NCBI RefSeq assembly: GCF_003268675.1
Contig: NZ_CP029378.1
Location: 1,116,001-1,180,000, forward strand
Source of the DNA: Streptomyces bacillaris
GTDB lineage: Bacteria > Actinomycetota > Actinomycetes > Streptomycetales > Streptomycetaceae
DNA: 64,000 bases
Reading direction: 5' to 3'
This document shows positions 17,760-26,674 of the stretch, piece after piece. A program made the translations under genes and the position numbers. Within the stretch, counting starts at the first letter, position 1. Every line of letters starts with the position of its first letter. The notes under the pieces were generated by a model, which saw nothing but the letters and a program-made list of their open reading frames with translations, was not told where the DNA came from and searched no databases.

Positions 17760-19148
17760 TCAGGCCCCGGCGGCGATCTGCGCGAGGCGGCGGGCCTCGT
17801 CGCGGGTGGTACGGGCGATGGCGTCCTCGTCCACCGTGGTGAGGTGGTTGCCCTCGACGACCGGCTTGCCGTCGACGAGGGAGAGGGTCACCGGGGCGGC
17901 CGCGCCGAAGATGAGCGCGGTCACCGGGTCGGCGATCGAGGAGTGGGCCAGGGTGTCCAGCTTCCAGAGGACGAGGTCGGCGAGCTTGCCGGCCTCCAGG
18001 GAGCCGATCTGGTCGGCGCGGCCCAGGACCTGGGCCCCGCCGAAGGTCCCGAGGCGCAGGGCCTGACGGGCGTTCAGGGCGGCCTCGCGGTGCGCGCCGA
18101 GGCGGTTGATGAGGAGCGCGTTGCGCAGCTCGGTGTGGAGTTCGCCGGACTCGTTGGAGGCGGTGCCGTCCACGCCGAGGCCGACCGGGACTCCGGCGGC
18201 GAGCATGTCGGGGACCCGGGCGATGCCTGCCGCCAGGCGGGCGTTGGAGGAGGGGCAGTGGGCGACGCCGGTTCCCGTACGGGCGAAGGCGGCGATGTCG
18301 GAGTCGTTCATGTGGACGCAGTGGGCCATCCACACATCGCTGCCGAGCCAGCCGGTGGACTCGAAGTAGTCGGTCGGGCCCATCCCGAACAGCTCCTTGC
18401 AGAACTGCTCCTCCTCGACGGTCTCCGAGCCGTGGGTGTGCAGCCGTACGCCCTTGCGTCGGGCCAACTCGGCTCCCTGACGCATCAGCTCGGTGGAGAC
18501 CGAGAACGGCGAGCAGGGGGCGACGGCGACCTGGGTCATGGCGTCGAAGGAGGCGTCGTGGTGGGCGTCGATGGTGGCCTCGGTGGCGGCGAGCGCGCCT
18601 TCGAGGGTCTCGACGGCGAAGTCCGGGGGCAGGCCGCCGTCCTTCTCGCTGCGGTCCATGGAGCCCCGGGCGAGGGTGAACCGTACGCCCATCTCGCGGG
18701 CGGCCCCGATGATGGCCCCGGAGAGGTCGCCGGAGTCCTTCGGGAAGACGTAGTGGTGGTCCATGGCGGTGGTGACGCCGCCGCGGGCCATCATGGCGAG
18801 CGAGCCCTGCGCGGCGGCGCGGGCCATCGGCTCGTCGATGCGCGCCCAGGTCGGGTAGAGGGCGACCAGCCAGTTGAAGAGGTTGTGGTCGGTGGCCAGG
18901 CCCCGGGTGATCCACTGGTAGAAGTGGTGGTGGGTGTTGACCAGGCCCGGTGTGGCGAGGTGCCCGGTGCCGTCGATCCGCCGCACGACACCGGTCAGGC
19001 CCTCCGGGGCCTTGCCCGCGCCGACGGACTCGATGCGGTTGTCCGCCACGACGATGTACCCGGAGGCGTACTCCGTGTCGTGGGCGTCGACGGTGGCGAT
19101 CGAACAGTTCTCGATGACGATGCGCTGAGGGTCTGCCGAAGCTGCCAT
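17760..19148 (-). CDS. 8-oxoguanine/guanine-type deaminase
   Basis: This 462-residue amidohydrolase shows the metal ligands NTHHHFYQW (HxH), His in RLHTHGSE, His in MAHCVHMN and the late Asp in GLGVDGTASNES. The overall pattern (APCSPFSVS, GLGVDG) fits the 8-oxoguanine deaminase/hydroxydechloroatrazine-like branch more than classical guanine deaminase. The product would be xanthine or uric acid. ATG at 19148 follows aaggaag. It is 45 bases from the upstream permease gene in the same operon. Confidence 0.88.
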   Translation of the reverse strand: MAASADPQRIVIENCSIATVDAHDTEYASGYIVVADNRIESVGAGKAPEGLTGVVRRIDGTGHLATPGLVNTHHHFYQWITRGLATDHNLFNWLVALYPTWARIDEPMARAAAQGSLAMMARGGVTTAMDHHYVFPKDSGDLSGAIIGAAREMGVRFTLARGSMDRSEKDGGLPPDFAVETLEGALAATEATIDAHHDASFDAMTQVAVAPCSPFSVSTELMRQGAELARRKGVRLHTHGSETVEEEQFCKELFGMGPTDYFESTGWLGSDVWMAHCVHMNDSDIAAFARTGTGVAHCPSSNARLAAGIARVPDMLAAGVPVGLGVDGTASNESGELHTELRNALLINRLGAHREAALNARQALRLGTFGGAQVLGRADQIGSLEAGKLADLVLWKLDTLAHSSIADPVTALIFGAAAPVTLSLVDGKPVVEGNHLTTVDEDAIARTTRDEARRLAQIAAGA

Positions 19149-19193
19149 GGCGCTTCCTTCTTCTCTCTGTGGCGATGTGGGCACGGCAGGACC

Positions 19194-20582
19194 CTAGGAG
19201 GATTTGAGTGCCACAGCGGGGCGGCTGTGGGTGCCGAGATGGTGGAAGAACAGGTTGAGCACGACCGCGACCAGTGCTCCCGCGCTGATTCCGGAGCCGA
19301 GGACGGTCTGCGCCCAGGCCGGGAATCCGGCGTAGAAGGTGGGCGCGGCGAGCGGGATGATGCCCGCGCCGAGTGCGACGGCGACCAGGATGATGTTGGA
19401 GCTGTCGTCGAGCCCGGCCTCGGAGAGCGTACGGATGCCGCTCACCGCGATCGAGCCGAAGAGGACGATCCCGGCGCCGCCGAGGACGGGCATGGGCACG
19501 AGCGAGACGACCGCGCCGAGCACCGGAAAGGCACCGAGGATCAGCAGGGCGCCGCCCGCCGCCGCGACGACGTACCGGCTGCGCACCCGGGTCAGCGAGA
19601 CGACGCCCACGTTCTGCGCGAAGGCGCTGGTGGGGAAGCCTCCGAAGACCGGGCCGACGAGCGTGGCGATGCCGTCCGTACGGAGACCACGGGTGATCGT
19701 ACGGCCGTCGGTGCGGCGGTCGCAGATCTCACCCAGGGCCAGCATCCCGGCCGAGGACTCGGTCATCAGGACGAGCATGACGATGCAGAGGGAGAGGATC
19801 GCGGCCGGGTGGAACTCCGGTGCGCCGAAGGCGAAGGGGGTCGGCAGGGCGGCGAGGGGCGCGGACTTCAGCGCGGAGAAGTCGGCGAGTCCGAACGGGA
19901 TCGCGGCCAGCGTGCCGACGAACATGCCGACCAGCAGGGCGACTTGCTTGAGGAAGCCGCGGCCGAACCGCTGGATGAGCAGGATGACGACGAGCGTGAA
20001 GGCGGCCAGCGCCAGGTACTTCATGGCGCCGAAGTCGGCGGCGGTGGCGTCGCCGCCCTGCGCCCAGGCGACCGGCACGGGCATGAGGGTGACGCCGATG
20101 AGGGTGATGACCACCCCGGTGACCAGCGGCGGGAAGAAGCGCAGCAGCCGGCCGAAGAACGGTCCGACGGTCAGGCAGAAGGCTCCGGCGACGAGCACCG
20201 CCCCGTAGATCGCGGGGAGTTGGTGGCCGGGGGCGCTGGTCTCGGCGATGGCGAGCATCGGGGCGATCCCGGCGGAGGAGGCGGCGTTGACGAAGGGGAG
20301 CCGGTTCCCGGCGAACGCGCCGACGCCGATGGTCTGGAGGAGGGTGGCGAGTCCGGCGATCAGGAGACTCGCGGCGATGAGCCGGGTCATTCCGGCGGTG
20401 TCCAGGCCGACGGCCTGGCCGATGATCAGCGGAGGGGTGACGACGCCCGCGTACATGGCAGCGATGTGCTGGAGGGCCGCGGGGACGAGCCGCGCGGCGG
20501 GGAGCTTCTCGTCGACCGGGTGAACTGCCGTTGTGGTGACGGGTTTCGGGGCTTCGGCCGGCCCCGTTGCAGGCTGTGCCAT
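19194..20582 (-). CDS. NCS2-family xanthine/uric-acid permease
   Basis: This 462-residue purine transporter has QHIAAMYAGVVTPPLIIGQAV near residue 38, TLLQTIGVGAFAGNRLPFVN, TESSAGMLALGE and AQNVGVVSLTRVRSR. Its place directly after uricase in one operon suggests uptake of xanthine or urate. ATG at 20582 is preceded by ggaggaaacaccc. It is paralogous to the permease at 15976. Confidence 0.9.
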   Translation of the reverse strand: MAQPATGPAEAPKPVTTTAVHPVDEKLPAARLVPAALQHIAAMYAGVVTPPLIIGQAVGLDTAGMTRLIAASLLIAGLATLLQTIGVGAFAGNRLPFVNAASSAGIAPMLAIAETSAPGHQLPAIYGAVLVAGAFCLTVGPFFGRLLRFFPPLVTGVVITLIGVTLMPVPVAWAQGGDATAADFGAMKYLALAAFTLVVILLIQRFGRGFLKQVALLVGMFVGTLAAIPFGLADFSALKSAPLAALPTPFAFGAPEFHPAAILSLCIVMLVLMTESSAGMLALGEICDRRTDGRTITRGLRTDGIATLVGPVFGGFPTSAFAQNVGVVSLTRVRSRYVVAAAGGALLILGAFPVLGAVVSLVPMPVLGGAGIVLFGSIAVSGIRTLSEAGLDDSSNIILVAVALGAGIIPLAAPTFYAGFPAWAQTVLGSGISAGALVAVVLNLFFHHLGTHSRPAVALKSS

Positions 20583-20649
20583 GGGTGTTTCCTCCGGGAT
20601 GACCGGCCCCGCCCGACGGTGGGCGGACGGGGGCCGGTTCAGTTCCGCG

Positions 20650-21573
20650 TCAGAGGTTGGTCATGTCGACCGGGATCTTCGGCTCGACGCCGTCCCGGAG
20701 CACGGTGGCCTCGATCAGACCGTAGGGACGGTCCGCCGCGAAGTAGACCTCGTTGTCGTTCTTGAGGCCGAACGGTTCGAGGTCCACCAGGAAGTGGTGG
20801 TTGTTCGGCAGCGAGAAGCGGATCTCGTCGATCTCGCTGCGGCTGTTGATGATGCGCGAACCCATCTGGTACAGGGTCTGCTGGAGGGAGAGCGAGTAGG
20901 TCTCGGCGAAGGCCTGGAGCATGTGCTTGCGCGCCTGCTCGTAGGACTTCTCCCAGTTCGGCATGCGCTGCTCGTCGCTGGTCCAGTTGTACCGCCAGCG
21001 GGCGGAGACGTCGGTCGCCAGGATGCGGTCGTACGCCTCCTTCAGCGTCGTGTACTTGTCCTTGACGTAGCCCCAGAACTCGGAGTTGGTCGAGTTCATC
21101 ACCGTCAGGTCCTTGAGGCCCGAGATGACCTCCCAGTTCTCACCGTCGTAGGTGATCTGGGAGACGCGGGTCTCCTGGCCCTTGCGGGCGAAGGAGTGCT
21201 TGACCTCGTCGGCGCCGATGAACCTGGAGTTGCCGTCGGAGGTCGCGATGCGCTCCCAGGCGTACTCCTCGATCCGGATCCGGGCCCGGTGGATCGGCTC
21301 CTGCGAGGAGACGAAGTGGCGGGCGAGGTGGATGCCGAACTGCTCGGCGGACTCGATCCCGTGCTCCTTGGCGAACGCGAACACCGTGTTCTTGGTGGTG
21401 TCGGTCGGCAGGACGTTGGCGTTGGAGCCGGAGTAGTGGACGTCGTCCATGTCGCCGGAGAGGGCGACCGAGACGTTGAGGTCCTTGATGTGGTGGGTGT
21501 CGCCGTCCCGCGTGATCTTTACGACGCGGTTCTCTGCTTTGCCGTACTGGTTCTGGCCGAGAATCGTGGGCAT
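20650..21573 (-). CDS. pucL: Uricase (urate oxidase)
   Basis: This 307-residue cofactor-free urate oxidase converts urate and O2 to 5-hydroxyisourate and H2O2. The catalytic Lys in QNQYGKAENRV and Thr in PTDTTKNTVFAFAKEHG are present, as are the His of SLPNNHHFLVDLEPFGL and the RARIRIEEYAWERI strand. It lies seven bases after the HIU hydrolase gene, so the product is passed to the next step. Its peroxide product links it to the catalase at 31898, which shares an upstream palindrome. Confidence 0.97.
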   Translation of the reverse strand: MPTILGQNQYGKAENRVVKITRDGDTHHIKDLNVSVALSGDMDDVHYSGSNANVLPTDTTKNTVFAFAKEHGIESAEQFGIHLARHFVSSQEPIHRARIRIEEYAWERIATSDGNSRFIGADEVKHSFARKGQETRVSQITYDGENWEVISGLKDLTVMNSTNSEFWGYVKDKYTTLKEAYDRILATDVSARWRYNWTSDEQRMPNWEKSYEQARKHMLQAFAETYSLSLQQTLYQMGSRIINSRSEIDEIRFSLPNNHHFLVDLEPFGLKNDNEVYFAADRPYGLIEATVLRDGVEPKIPVDMTNL

Positions 21574-21580
21574 GTCGGTG

Positions 21581-21970
21581 CTAGCTCCCTCGGTAAACGG
21601 AGTAGCCGAACGGGTTGAGCAGCAGCGGTACGTGATAGTGCTCGCCCGGCACGACCGCGAAGGCGATCGTCACTTCCGGGAAGAACGCGCCGCTGTCCCT
21701 TACGCGGGGGGCGTCCTGCTGCGCCTCGGCTTGCTTCTTGGAAAAGTACGTCTCGGTGTCGAAGGCGAGACGCACATGGCTTGTCCCTTCCGGCAGCGCC
21801 GGCAGGTCCTTGCAGCGCCCGTCCGCATCGGTCACGGAGGCCCCGATCGTCACGTACGGCGCGTCGCCGCCGCTGCGGGCGGCGAGCGAGACGGTGACGG
21901 ACGCGGCCGGGCGGCCGATGCTGGTGTCCAGGATGTGCGTGGACACCGATGCGGTCGTGTCGGTACTCAA
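21581..21970 (-). CDS. uraH: 5-hydroxyisourate hydrolase
   Basis: This 129-residue transthyretin-like enzyme turns 5-hydroxyisourate into OHCU. The N-terminal signature VSTHILDTSIGRPA and the C-terminal HYHVPLLLNPFGYSVYRGS (YRGS end) are intact. A TTG start at 21970 is chosen because aaggag lies ten bases upstream; the GTG nine bases earlier is too close to that site. It sits between the OHCU decarboxylase and uricase genes. Confidence 0.95.
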   Translation of the reverse strand: MSTDTTASVSTHILDTSIGRPAASVTVSLAARSGGDAPYVTIGASVTDADGRCKDLPALPEGTSHVRLAFDTETYFSKKQAEAQQDAPRVRDSGAFFPEVTIAFAVVPGEHYHVPLLLNPFGYSVYRGS

Positions 21971-21990
21971 GACCGTCACTCTCCTTGCTC

Positions 21991-22527
21991 TCAAGAGTCC
22001 TGTGCGGGAGCTTCCTCTGCGAGGGTCTCCCGTACGAGACGGGTCAGCCGGATGCGGTTGATCTTGCCCAGTTCGGTGCGCACGATCTCCCGCTCCTGCT
22101 CGGGCGAGTTCCCGATGCGGGACTTCACCGCGTCGCGCATCTGTTCACCGGTGGCCCCGGTGGCGCAGATCAGGAAGACATGTCCGAACCGCTCCTGGTA
22201 GGCCAGGTTCAGTTCGAGCATCTCGGTCTTGAGCTCCTCGGAGGCACCGGCCATCCCCCGCTGCTCGCGGGCGGAGGTCGGGTCACCGGGCTTCGGGCGC
22301 CCGATCGGCGGGTGTCCCGCCATCGCCTCGGCCAGGTCCGCCGCGGTCAGCTCCGCCATGGCGGCGTCGCTCGCGGCGAGCAGGGCTTCCTCGGTGGCGT
22401 ACGGACGACCGGCGAGGACGGTCTCCCCCCAGGCCGCACTGGCACAGACCTCGTGCAGTGCGGGGGCGGCCTCGCCGTCCGCCAGGGTGTTGAACCGGGT
22501 GAGGCCCGGTGTGAAGCTCGAAGTCAC
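21991..22527 (-). CDS. uraD: OHCU decarboxylase
   Basis: This 178-residue enzyme decarboxylates 2-oxo-4-hydroxy-4-carboxy-5-ureidoimidazoline to S-allantoin. Typical stretches are FNTLADGEAAPALHEVCAS, MAGHPPIGRPK (catalytic His) and YQERFGHVFLICATG. GTG at 22527 follows cggaggctccc. It is the first gene of the uraD-uraH-pucL-permease-deaminase operon; the promoter region just upstream carries a perfect TCAACA-N3-TGTTGA palindrome. Confidence 0.94.
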   Translation of the reverse strand: MTSSFTPGLTRFNTLADGEAAPALHEVCASAAWGETVLAGRPYATEEALLAASDAAMAELTAADLAEAMAGHPPIGRPKPGDPTSAREQRGMAGASEELKTEMLELNLAYQERFGHVFLICATGATGEQMRDAVKSRIGNSPEQEREIVRTELGKINRIRLTRLVRETLAEEAPAQDS

Positions 22528-22600
22528 GGGAGCCTCCGTGGCTGTTTTTCGCTGTGCGTTGTTCGGGCTGCGGATAGCTAACGCCCTCCGCAACACGACG

Positions 22601-22615
22601 TCAACACTTTGTTGA
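22601..22615. promoter_or_regulatory. Perfect palindrome before the uric-acid operon
   Basis: The sequence tcaacactttgttga (half-sites TCAACA/TGTTGA around three bases) lies about 75 bases before the uraD start. The same half-sites stand before the catalase gene. It is probably an operator; the adjacent HTH protein is a candidate binder by position only. Confidence 0.7.
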
Positions 22616-22682
22616 AATCTCGCGAACGAAGAAAGCCGCCGTCCCGACATACGGACAGCGGCTTTCCTGCGTGTTCGGCCAA

Positions 22683-23093
22683 CTACTCACCCTTGGCCGA
22701 ATGTTCCCGGTTCAGGTAGTTGTACACGGTGAACCGCGAGACCCCCAGGGCACCGGCCACGGTCTCCACCCCGTGTCGTACGGAGAAGGCACCGCGTGCC
22801 TCCAGGGTCCGGACGACGGACTGCTTGGCCTTCCGGTCCAGCTCGGCCAGCGGCATCCCGTGCCGTCTCTCCAGCGCGGCGAGGATGTGGTCCAGCGAGT
22901 CGGAGAGCTGGGGCAGCCGTACGGCTATGACGTCCCGGCCCTCCCAGGCGAGCACGACGTCGTCGGGCTGGGCCTGCTCGGGGCCGAGCAGCTCGGCGCC
23001 CATCGCGTCGACGAGCGGCTTGACCGCCGACACGAAGGGGTGGTCGGTGGTGAGCGGAGGGTGATCGCCGGAGGCCGGGGACCGGCCGGCCAC
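22683..23093 (-). CDS. HTH regulator with YheO/DauR-like C-terminal domain; probable frameshift at its 5' end
   Basis: This 136-residue protein ends in a DNA-binding domain of the YheO/DauR type (TLEARGAFSVRHGVETVAGALGVSRFTVYNYLNRE). It lies directly before the uric-acid operon and is a candidate regulator of it. The assigned GTG at 23093 has no ribosome-binding site. Another frame has a GTG at 23173 that overlaps the preceding stop (GTGA) and encodes a plausible Ala/Ser/Pro-rich N-terminus running to about 23060, where it leaves the HTH frame. A one-base indel between 23060 and 23100, in the strain or the assembly, would explain this. Confidence 0.75.
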   Translation of the reverse strand: MAGRSPASGDHPPLTTDHPFVSAVKPLVDAMGAELLGPEQAQPDDVVLAWEGRDVIAVRLPQLSDSLDHILAALERRHGMPLAELDRKAKQSVVRTLEARGAFSVRHGVETVAGALGVSRFTVYNYLNREHSAKGE

Positions 23094-23169
23094 GGCCGGG
23101 GGTTCCCGGAGGAGGCGGCCGGGGCGCCGCCGGAGGAGGAGTCGACCGCGGGGCGGTCGGCGGACGCGG

Positions 23170-23421
23170 TCACCGGGCCTCCTCCCCGATCACGTTGACC
23201 TGGAGCGAGACCCGGGTGGCGCCCGAGGCCAGGGCCCGGCGCAGCAGGGAGTCCACGGCAGTGAGCACCTGGTCCGCGCCCCCTTCCGCCGTATTGCCGA
23301 ACGGGCCGACGTCCACGGCGTCGAGCTCGGCGCTCTGGATGACCTCGCGGGCCACCACCGCGTGGGCGGGCGCCTCGTCGAGATCGAAGGGCTCGGTGGT
23401 GAGTTCCACCCTCAAGCGCAC
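23170..23421 (-). CDS. Small conserved protein resembling MTH1187-type thiamine-binding domain
   Basis: This 83-residue protein (MRLRVELTTEPFDLDEA..., then VGPFGNTAEGGADQVLTAVDSLLRRAL and ATRVSLQVNV) resembles the small ferredoxin-like MTH1187/YkoF domains in its central G-P-x-G-x-x-x-E-G motif and final strand. Ligand and role are unknown. Its stop overlaps a GTG of the adjacent HTH gene region, so the two are likely coupled. Confidence 0.65.
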   Translation of the reverse strand: MRLRVELTTEPFDLDEAPAHAVVAREVIQSAELDAVDVGPFGNTAEGGADQVLTAVDSLLRRALASGATRVSLQVNVIGEEAR

Positions 23422-23573
23422 TGTGCCTCCCTGATGTCCTCGCCGCGGGTGCGGGCGCGCGGCTCGGCCACGACTGTAACCGCGGTCGGAGGTCAGCCGC
23501 CCGTCTGGATGTCACCCCTGGTGGAGGAGGTGATCGTGTCGCCGTGGGCGAAGTCGCCGGGCGGGATGCCGGG

Positions 23574-24122
23574 GTGGTGGTGGCGGCGACCACGGTCTTC
23601 CAGTGGCTGTTCCACTCGGAGTTCGGCATCGTCAACCAGTCGCTGGCCTCGCTCGGCCTCGCATCGTTCGAGCGCTATCCGTGGTTCGCGAACGGGACGG
23701 CGGCCTTCGCCATCCTGGTGACGCTGATCGTCTGGCAATCGGTGCCGTTCGCCGCGATCACGCTGTACTCCGCGCTCACCACCGTGCCGCAGGAGCTGTA
23801 CGAGTCGGCGCGGCTGGACGGGGCGGGCGCGGGGCGGATCTTCCGCTCGGTGACCTTCCCGATGCTCCGGCCGATCTTCCTGCTGGTCTTCTCGCTGGAG
23901 GTGATCTGGACGTTCAAGGCGTTCGTCCAGATCTGGGTGATGACCCGGGGCGGTCCGGGCGACGCCACGACGATCCTGCCGGTCTACGCGGTGCAGACGG
24001 CGCTCTCCGGCCAGCGGTACGACCTCGGCTCGGCCGCCTCGATGATCACCGTGGTCCTGATGTCCGGGGTGCTCGTCCTCTACTTCCGCCAGATGTTCCG
24101 CCAGGAGGACGAGAGCCGATGA
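23574..24122 (+). pseudogene. Sugar ABC transporter permease, 5' part missing
   Basis: The sequence from VVVAATTVFQWLFHSEFG onward is the C-terminal two-thirds of a MalF-type permease. It includes the EAA-like loop (ELYESARLDGAGAGRIFRSVTFPML) and ends in the ATGA overlap with the next permease. The N-terminal membrane helices and the usual binding-protein gene are absent. Between 23422 and 23573 I see no start context or other gene. It is most likely a deletion scar. The remaining reading frame is open and without stops, so the loss may be recent. Confidence 0.8.
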
Positions 24123-24982
24123 CCATGCCTGCCGTACGTCCCCGCGTACCCGTACGCTCCCGGCTCCGGCGCCTGCCGCTCCACCTCGCCGCCGCCGTGA
24201 CCGTGGTGGTCTGCCTCTTCCCGGTGTACTGGATGATCTCGACGGCCTTCAAGCCGTCCGCCGACATCCAGTCGGCCGACCCGCTTCTCCTCCCGCGCAC
24301 CTGGACCCTGGACCACTTCCAGCGGGCCGTGGCCGCCGACGGGTTCGTGCTCTTCTGGCGCAACAGCATCCTGGTCACGCTGGGCGCGGTGCTCCTGGCG
24401 CTGCTGGTGGCCCTGGGCGCCTCGTTCGCGGTGGCGCGGCTGCGGTGGAGGGGCCGGCGGCAGTTCATGCTGATGGTCTTCGTCGCGCAGATGGCGCCGT
24501 GGGAGTCGCTGATCATCCCGGTCTACATCATCTCCCGGGACACGGACATGCTCGACCGGCTGCCGACCCTGACACTGATCTACTTCATGATGACGCTGCC
24601 GTTCACCGTCGTGGTGCTGCGCGGCTTCATCGCCACCATCCCGCCGGAGCTGGAGGAGGCGGCGCAGGTCGACGGCTGTACGCGGACCGGGGCGTTCCGG
24701 CGGGTGGCGATGCCGCTGCTGGCACCGGGGCTGATGGCCACCTCGCTCTTCGGTTTCATCACCGCCTGGAACGAGTTCGCCTACGCCAACTTCCTGATCA
24801 TCAAACAGCAGGACAACCGGACCCTGCCGGTCTGGCTGTCCTCCTTCCAGAACACCTTCGGCACCGACTGGGGCGCCACGATGGCCGCCTCCACGCTCTT
24901 CGCCCTGCCCGCCCTGGTGATCTTCCTGCTGCTCCAGCGCCATGTCACCTCCGGCTTCGCCGCCGGTGCCGTCAAGGGCTGA
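24119..24982 (+). CDS. Carbohydrate ABC transporter permease (MalG-type)
   Basis: This 287-residue inner-membrane permease has about six helices and the EAA loop that contacts the ATPase (ELEEAAQVDGCTRTGAFRRVAMPLLAPG). It starts in the stop of the truncated partner permease (ATGA), so the two formed one heterodimer. The partner is broken and no binding protein or ATPase is present, so it is probably not functional alone. The GH20 gene follows and suggests chito-oligosaccharide or hexosamine uptake. Confidence 0.9.
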   Translation: MTMPAVRPRVPVRSRLRRLPLHLAAAVTVVVCLFPVYWMISTAFKPSADIQSADPLLLPRTWTLDHFQRAVAADGFVLFWRNSILVTLGAVLLALLVALGASFAVARLRWRGRRQFMLMVFVAQMAPWESLIIPVYIISRDTDMLDRLPTLTLIYFMMTLPFTVVVLRGFIATIPPELEEAAQVDGCTRTGAFRRVAMPLLAPGLMATSLFGFITAWNEFAYANFLIIKQQDNRTLPVWLSSFQNTFGTDWGATMAASTLFALPALVIFLLLQRHVTSGFAAGAVKG

Positions 24983-25043
24983 GCGGCCGGGGCCGCCCGC
25001 GCCCGTCCCCGTACGCCCGCGAAACCCGAACCCGGAGACCCCG

Positions 25044-26621
25044 TTGCCCGCATCGCGCCCCGACCTCGCCCTCCTCCCCCGGCCGAGCAGGATCTCCTCG
25101 CTGGGCGGCCGGCTCACCCTCGACCGCTCCACCACCGTGCGGGCCCTGCCCGGCGCCGAACCGGCGGCCGGCCTGCTGCGCTCGCTGGTCGGCCCGCCCA
25201 CCGGGCTGCCGCTGGCCCCGTCGCCGGAGGGCCGGATCGTCCTGGTGCTCGACGACGGGCTCGGTGGCCTGGGCGAGGAGGGGTACGGGCTGACGGTCGG
25301 CCCGCAGGCCCTGCGGCTGCGCGCCGCCCGTCCGGCCGGGCTGCTCCGGGGGATCCAGACGATCCGTCAGCTCCTGCCCGCCGAGGCGCTGTCGGGCGGG
25401 GCGCCGGGCCCCGGCCCCTGGGAGCTGCCGTGCGTCGAGATCACCGATGTGCCGGACCTGCCCTGGCGCGGGGCGCTGCTGGACGTGGCGCGCCACTTCC
25501 TGCCGATCGGCTATCTGCACCGGTACGTGGACCTGCTCGCGCTGCACAAACTGAACGTCCTGCACCTCCACCTCACCGACGACCAGGGCTGGCGGATGCC
25601 GGTCGACGCCTACCCCCGGCTCACCGCGGTCGGCGCCCGGCGGGCCAGGTCGCAGCGGGGCCCGGGTGGTCCGGAGGGGGCCGAGTTCGACTCCGTACCG
25701 CATGAAGGGGCGTACACCAAGGCGGAGTTGCGGGGGCTCGTGCGGTACGCGGCGGAGCGCGGGGTCACCGTCGTGCCGGAGATCGAGATGCCCGGCCATG
25801 TGCGCGCCGCGCTCGCCGCCTATCCGGAGCTGGGCAACCGTCCGGAGCGGCAACTGGAGGTGTGGGACCGCTGGGGCGTCTGCGACACGATCCTCGGGGT
25901 CCACGAGGAGGTCTTCGCCTTCTGCCGGACGGTGCTGGAGGAGGTGATGGACCTCTTCCCGTCGCCGTACATCCACATCGGGGGCGAGGAGTGCCCGACC
26001 ACCGAGTGGGAGAACAGCCCGGCCGCCCGGGAGCGCGCGGCGGCCGAGGGGCTCGCGGGCCCGGCGGCGCTGCACGGCTGGTTCATGGGCCGGATCGGGG
26101 CGTTCCTCGTGGAGCGGGGGCGGATCCCGATCGGCTGGGCCGTATCGGGGACCGAACTGCCCCTGGAATTCACGGTGATGGCGTGGCGCGACGCCTCGCA
26201 CGCCCGGGCGGCGGGGCGGCGCGGGCACCGGGTGATCGCCGCCTACCACCGGAGGACCTATCTCGACTACGCCCAGTCCGGCGACCCGTACGAACCGGTC
26301 GCCCAGCCCGGTGACCCGGTGACCCTGCGCACGGTCCACGGCTACCAGCCCGCGCCCGCGGAGTGGCCGCCGGAGGAGCGGGCGCGGGTCCTCGGGACGC
26401 AGGGACAGCTGTGGACGGAGTACGTCCGCACGCCCGAGGAGATCGAGTACCTGAGCTACCCGCGGCTCTGCGCGCTGGCCGACCGTTCCTGGTCCGGCGG
26501 GCGCGACGGCTGGCCGGGGTTCGTCGAGCGGCTGCGCCACCACACCGCCCGGCTGGACGCCCTCGGCGTCCCCTACCGCCCGCTGGACGCGCGGTACCCC
26601 GCGACCGCGCCCACCCCCTGA
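25044..26621 (+). CDS. GH20 beta-N-acetylhexosaminidase, variant active site
   Basis: This 525-residue enzyme has an N-terminal GH20b domain (~1-120) and a TIM barrel (DLPWRGALLDVARHFLP, LHLHLTDDQGW, then the catalytic region). The family motif H-x-G-G-D-E is HIGGEEC here (residues 311-317): the substrate-assisting Asp is Glu315, the acid/base Glu316 remains. This is possibly a subfamily trait. TTG at 25044 has ggagacccc before it. No signal peptide is visible, so it probably acts on imported sugars. It follows the permease gene. Confidence 0.86.
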   Translation: MPASRPDLALLPRPSRISSLGGRLTLDRSTTVRALPGAEPAAGLLRSLVGPPTGLPLAPSPEGRIVLVLDDGLGGLGEEGYGLTVGPQALRLRAARPAGLLRGIQTIRQLLPAEALSGGAPGPGPWELPCVEITDVPDLPWRGALLDVARHFLPIGYLHRYVDLLALHKLNVLHLHLTDDQGWRMPVDAYPRLTAVGARRARSQRGPGGPEGAEFDSVPHEGAYTKAELRGLVRYAAERGVTVVPEIEMPGHVRAALAAYPELGNRPERQLEVWDRWGVCDTILGVHEEVFAFCRTVLEEVMDLFPSPYIHIGGEECPTTEWENSPAARERAAAEGLAGPAALHGWFMGRIGAFLVERGRIPIGWAVSGTELPLEFTVMAWRDASHARAAGRRGHRVIAAYHRRTYLDYAQSGDPYEPVAQPGDPVTLRTVHGYQPAPAEWPPEERARVLGTQGQLWTEYVRTPEEIEYLSYPRLCALADRSWSGGRDGWPGFVERLRHHTARLDALGVPYRPLDARYPATAPTP

Positions 26622-26674
26622 GGAACAGCGCGCCCCGTCCTTTCCCCACCACCGTTCCGGAGAGGAACACGCCC

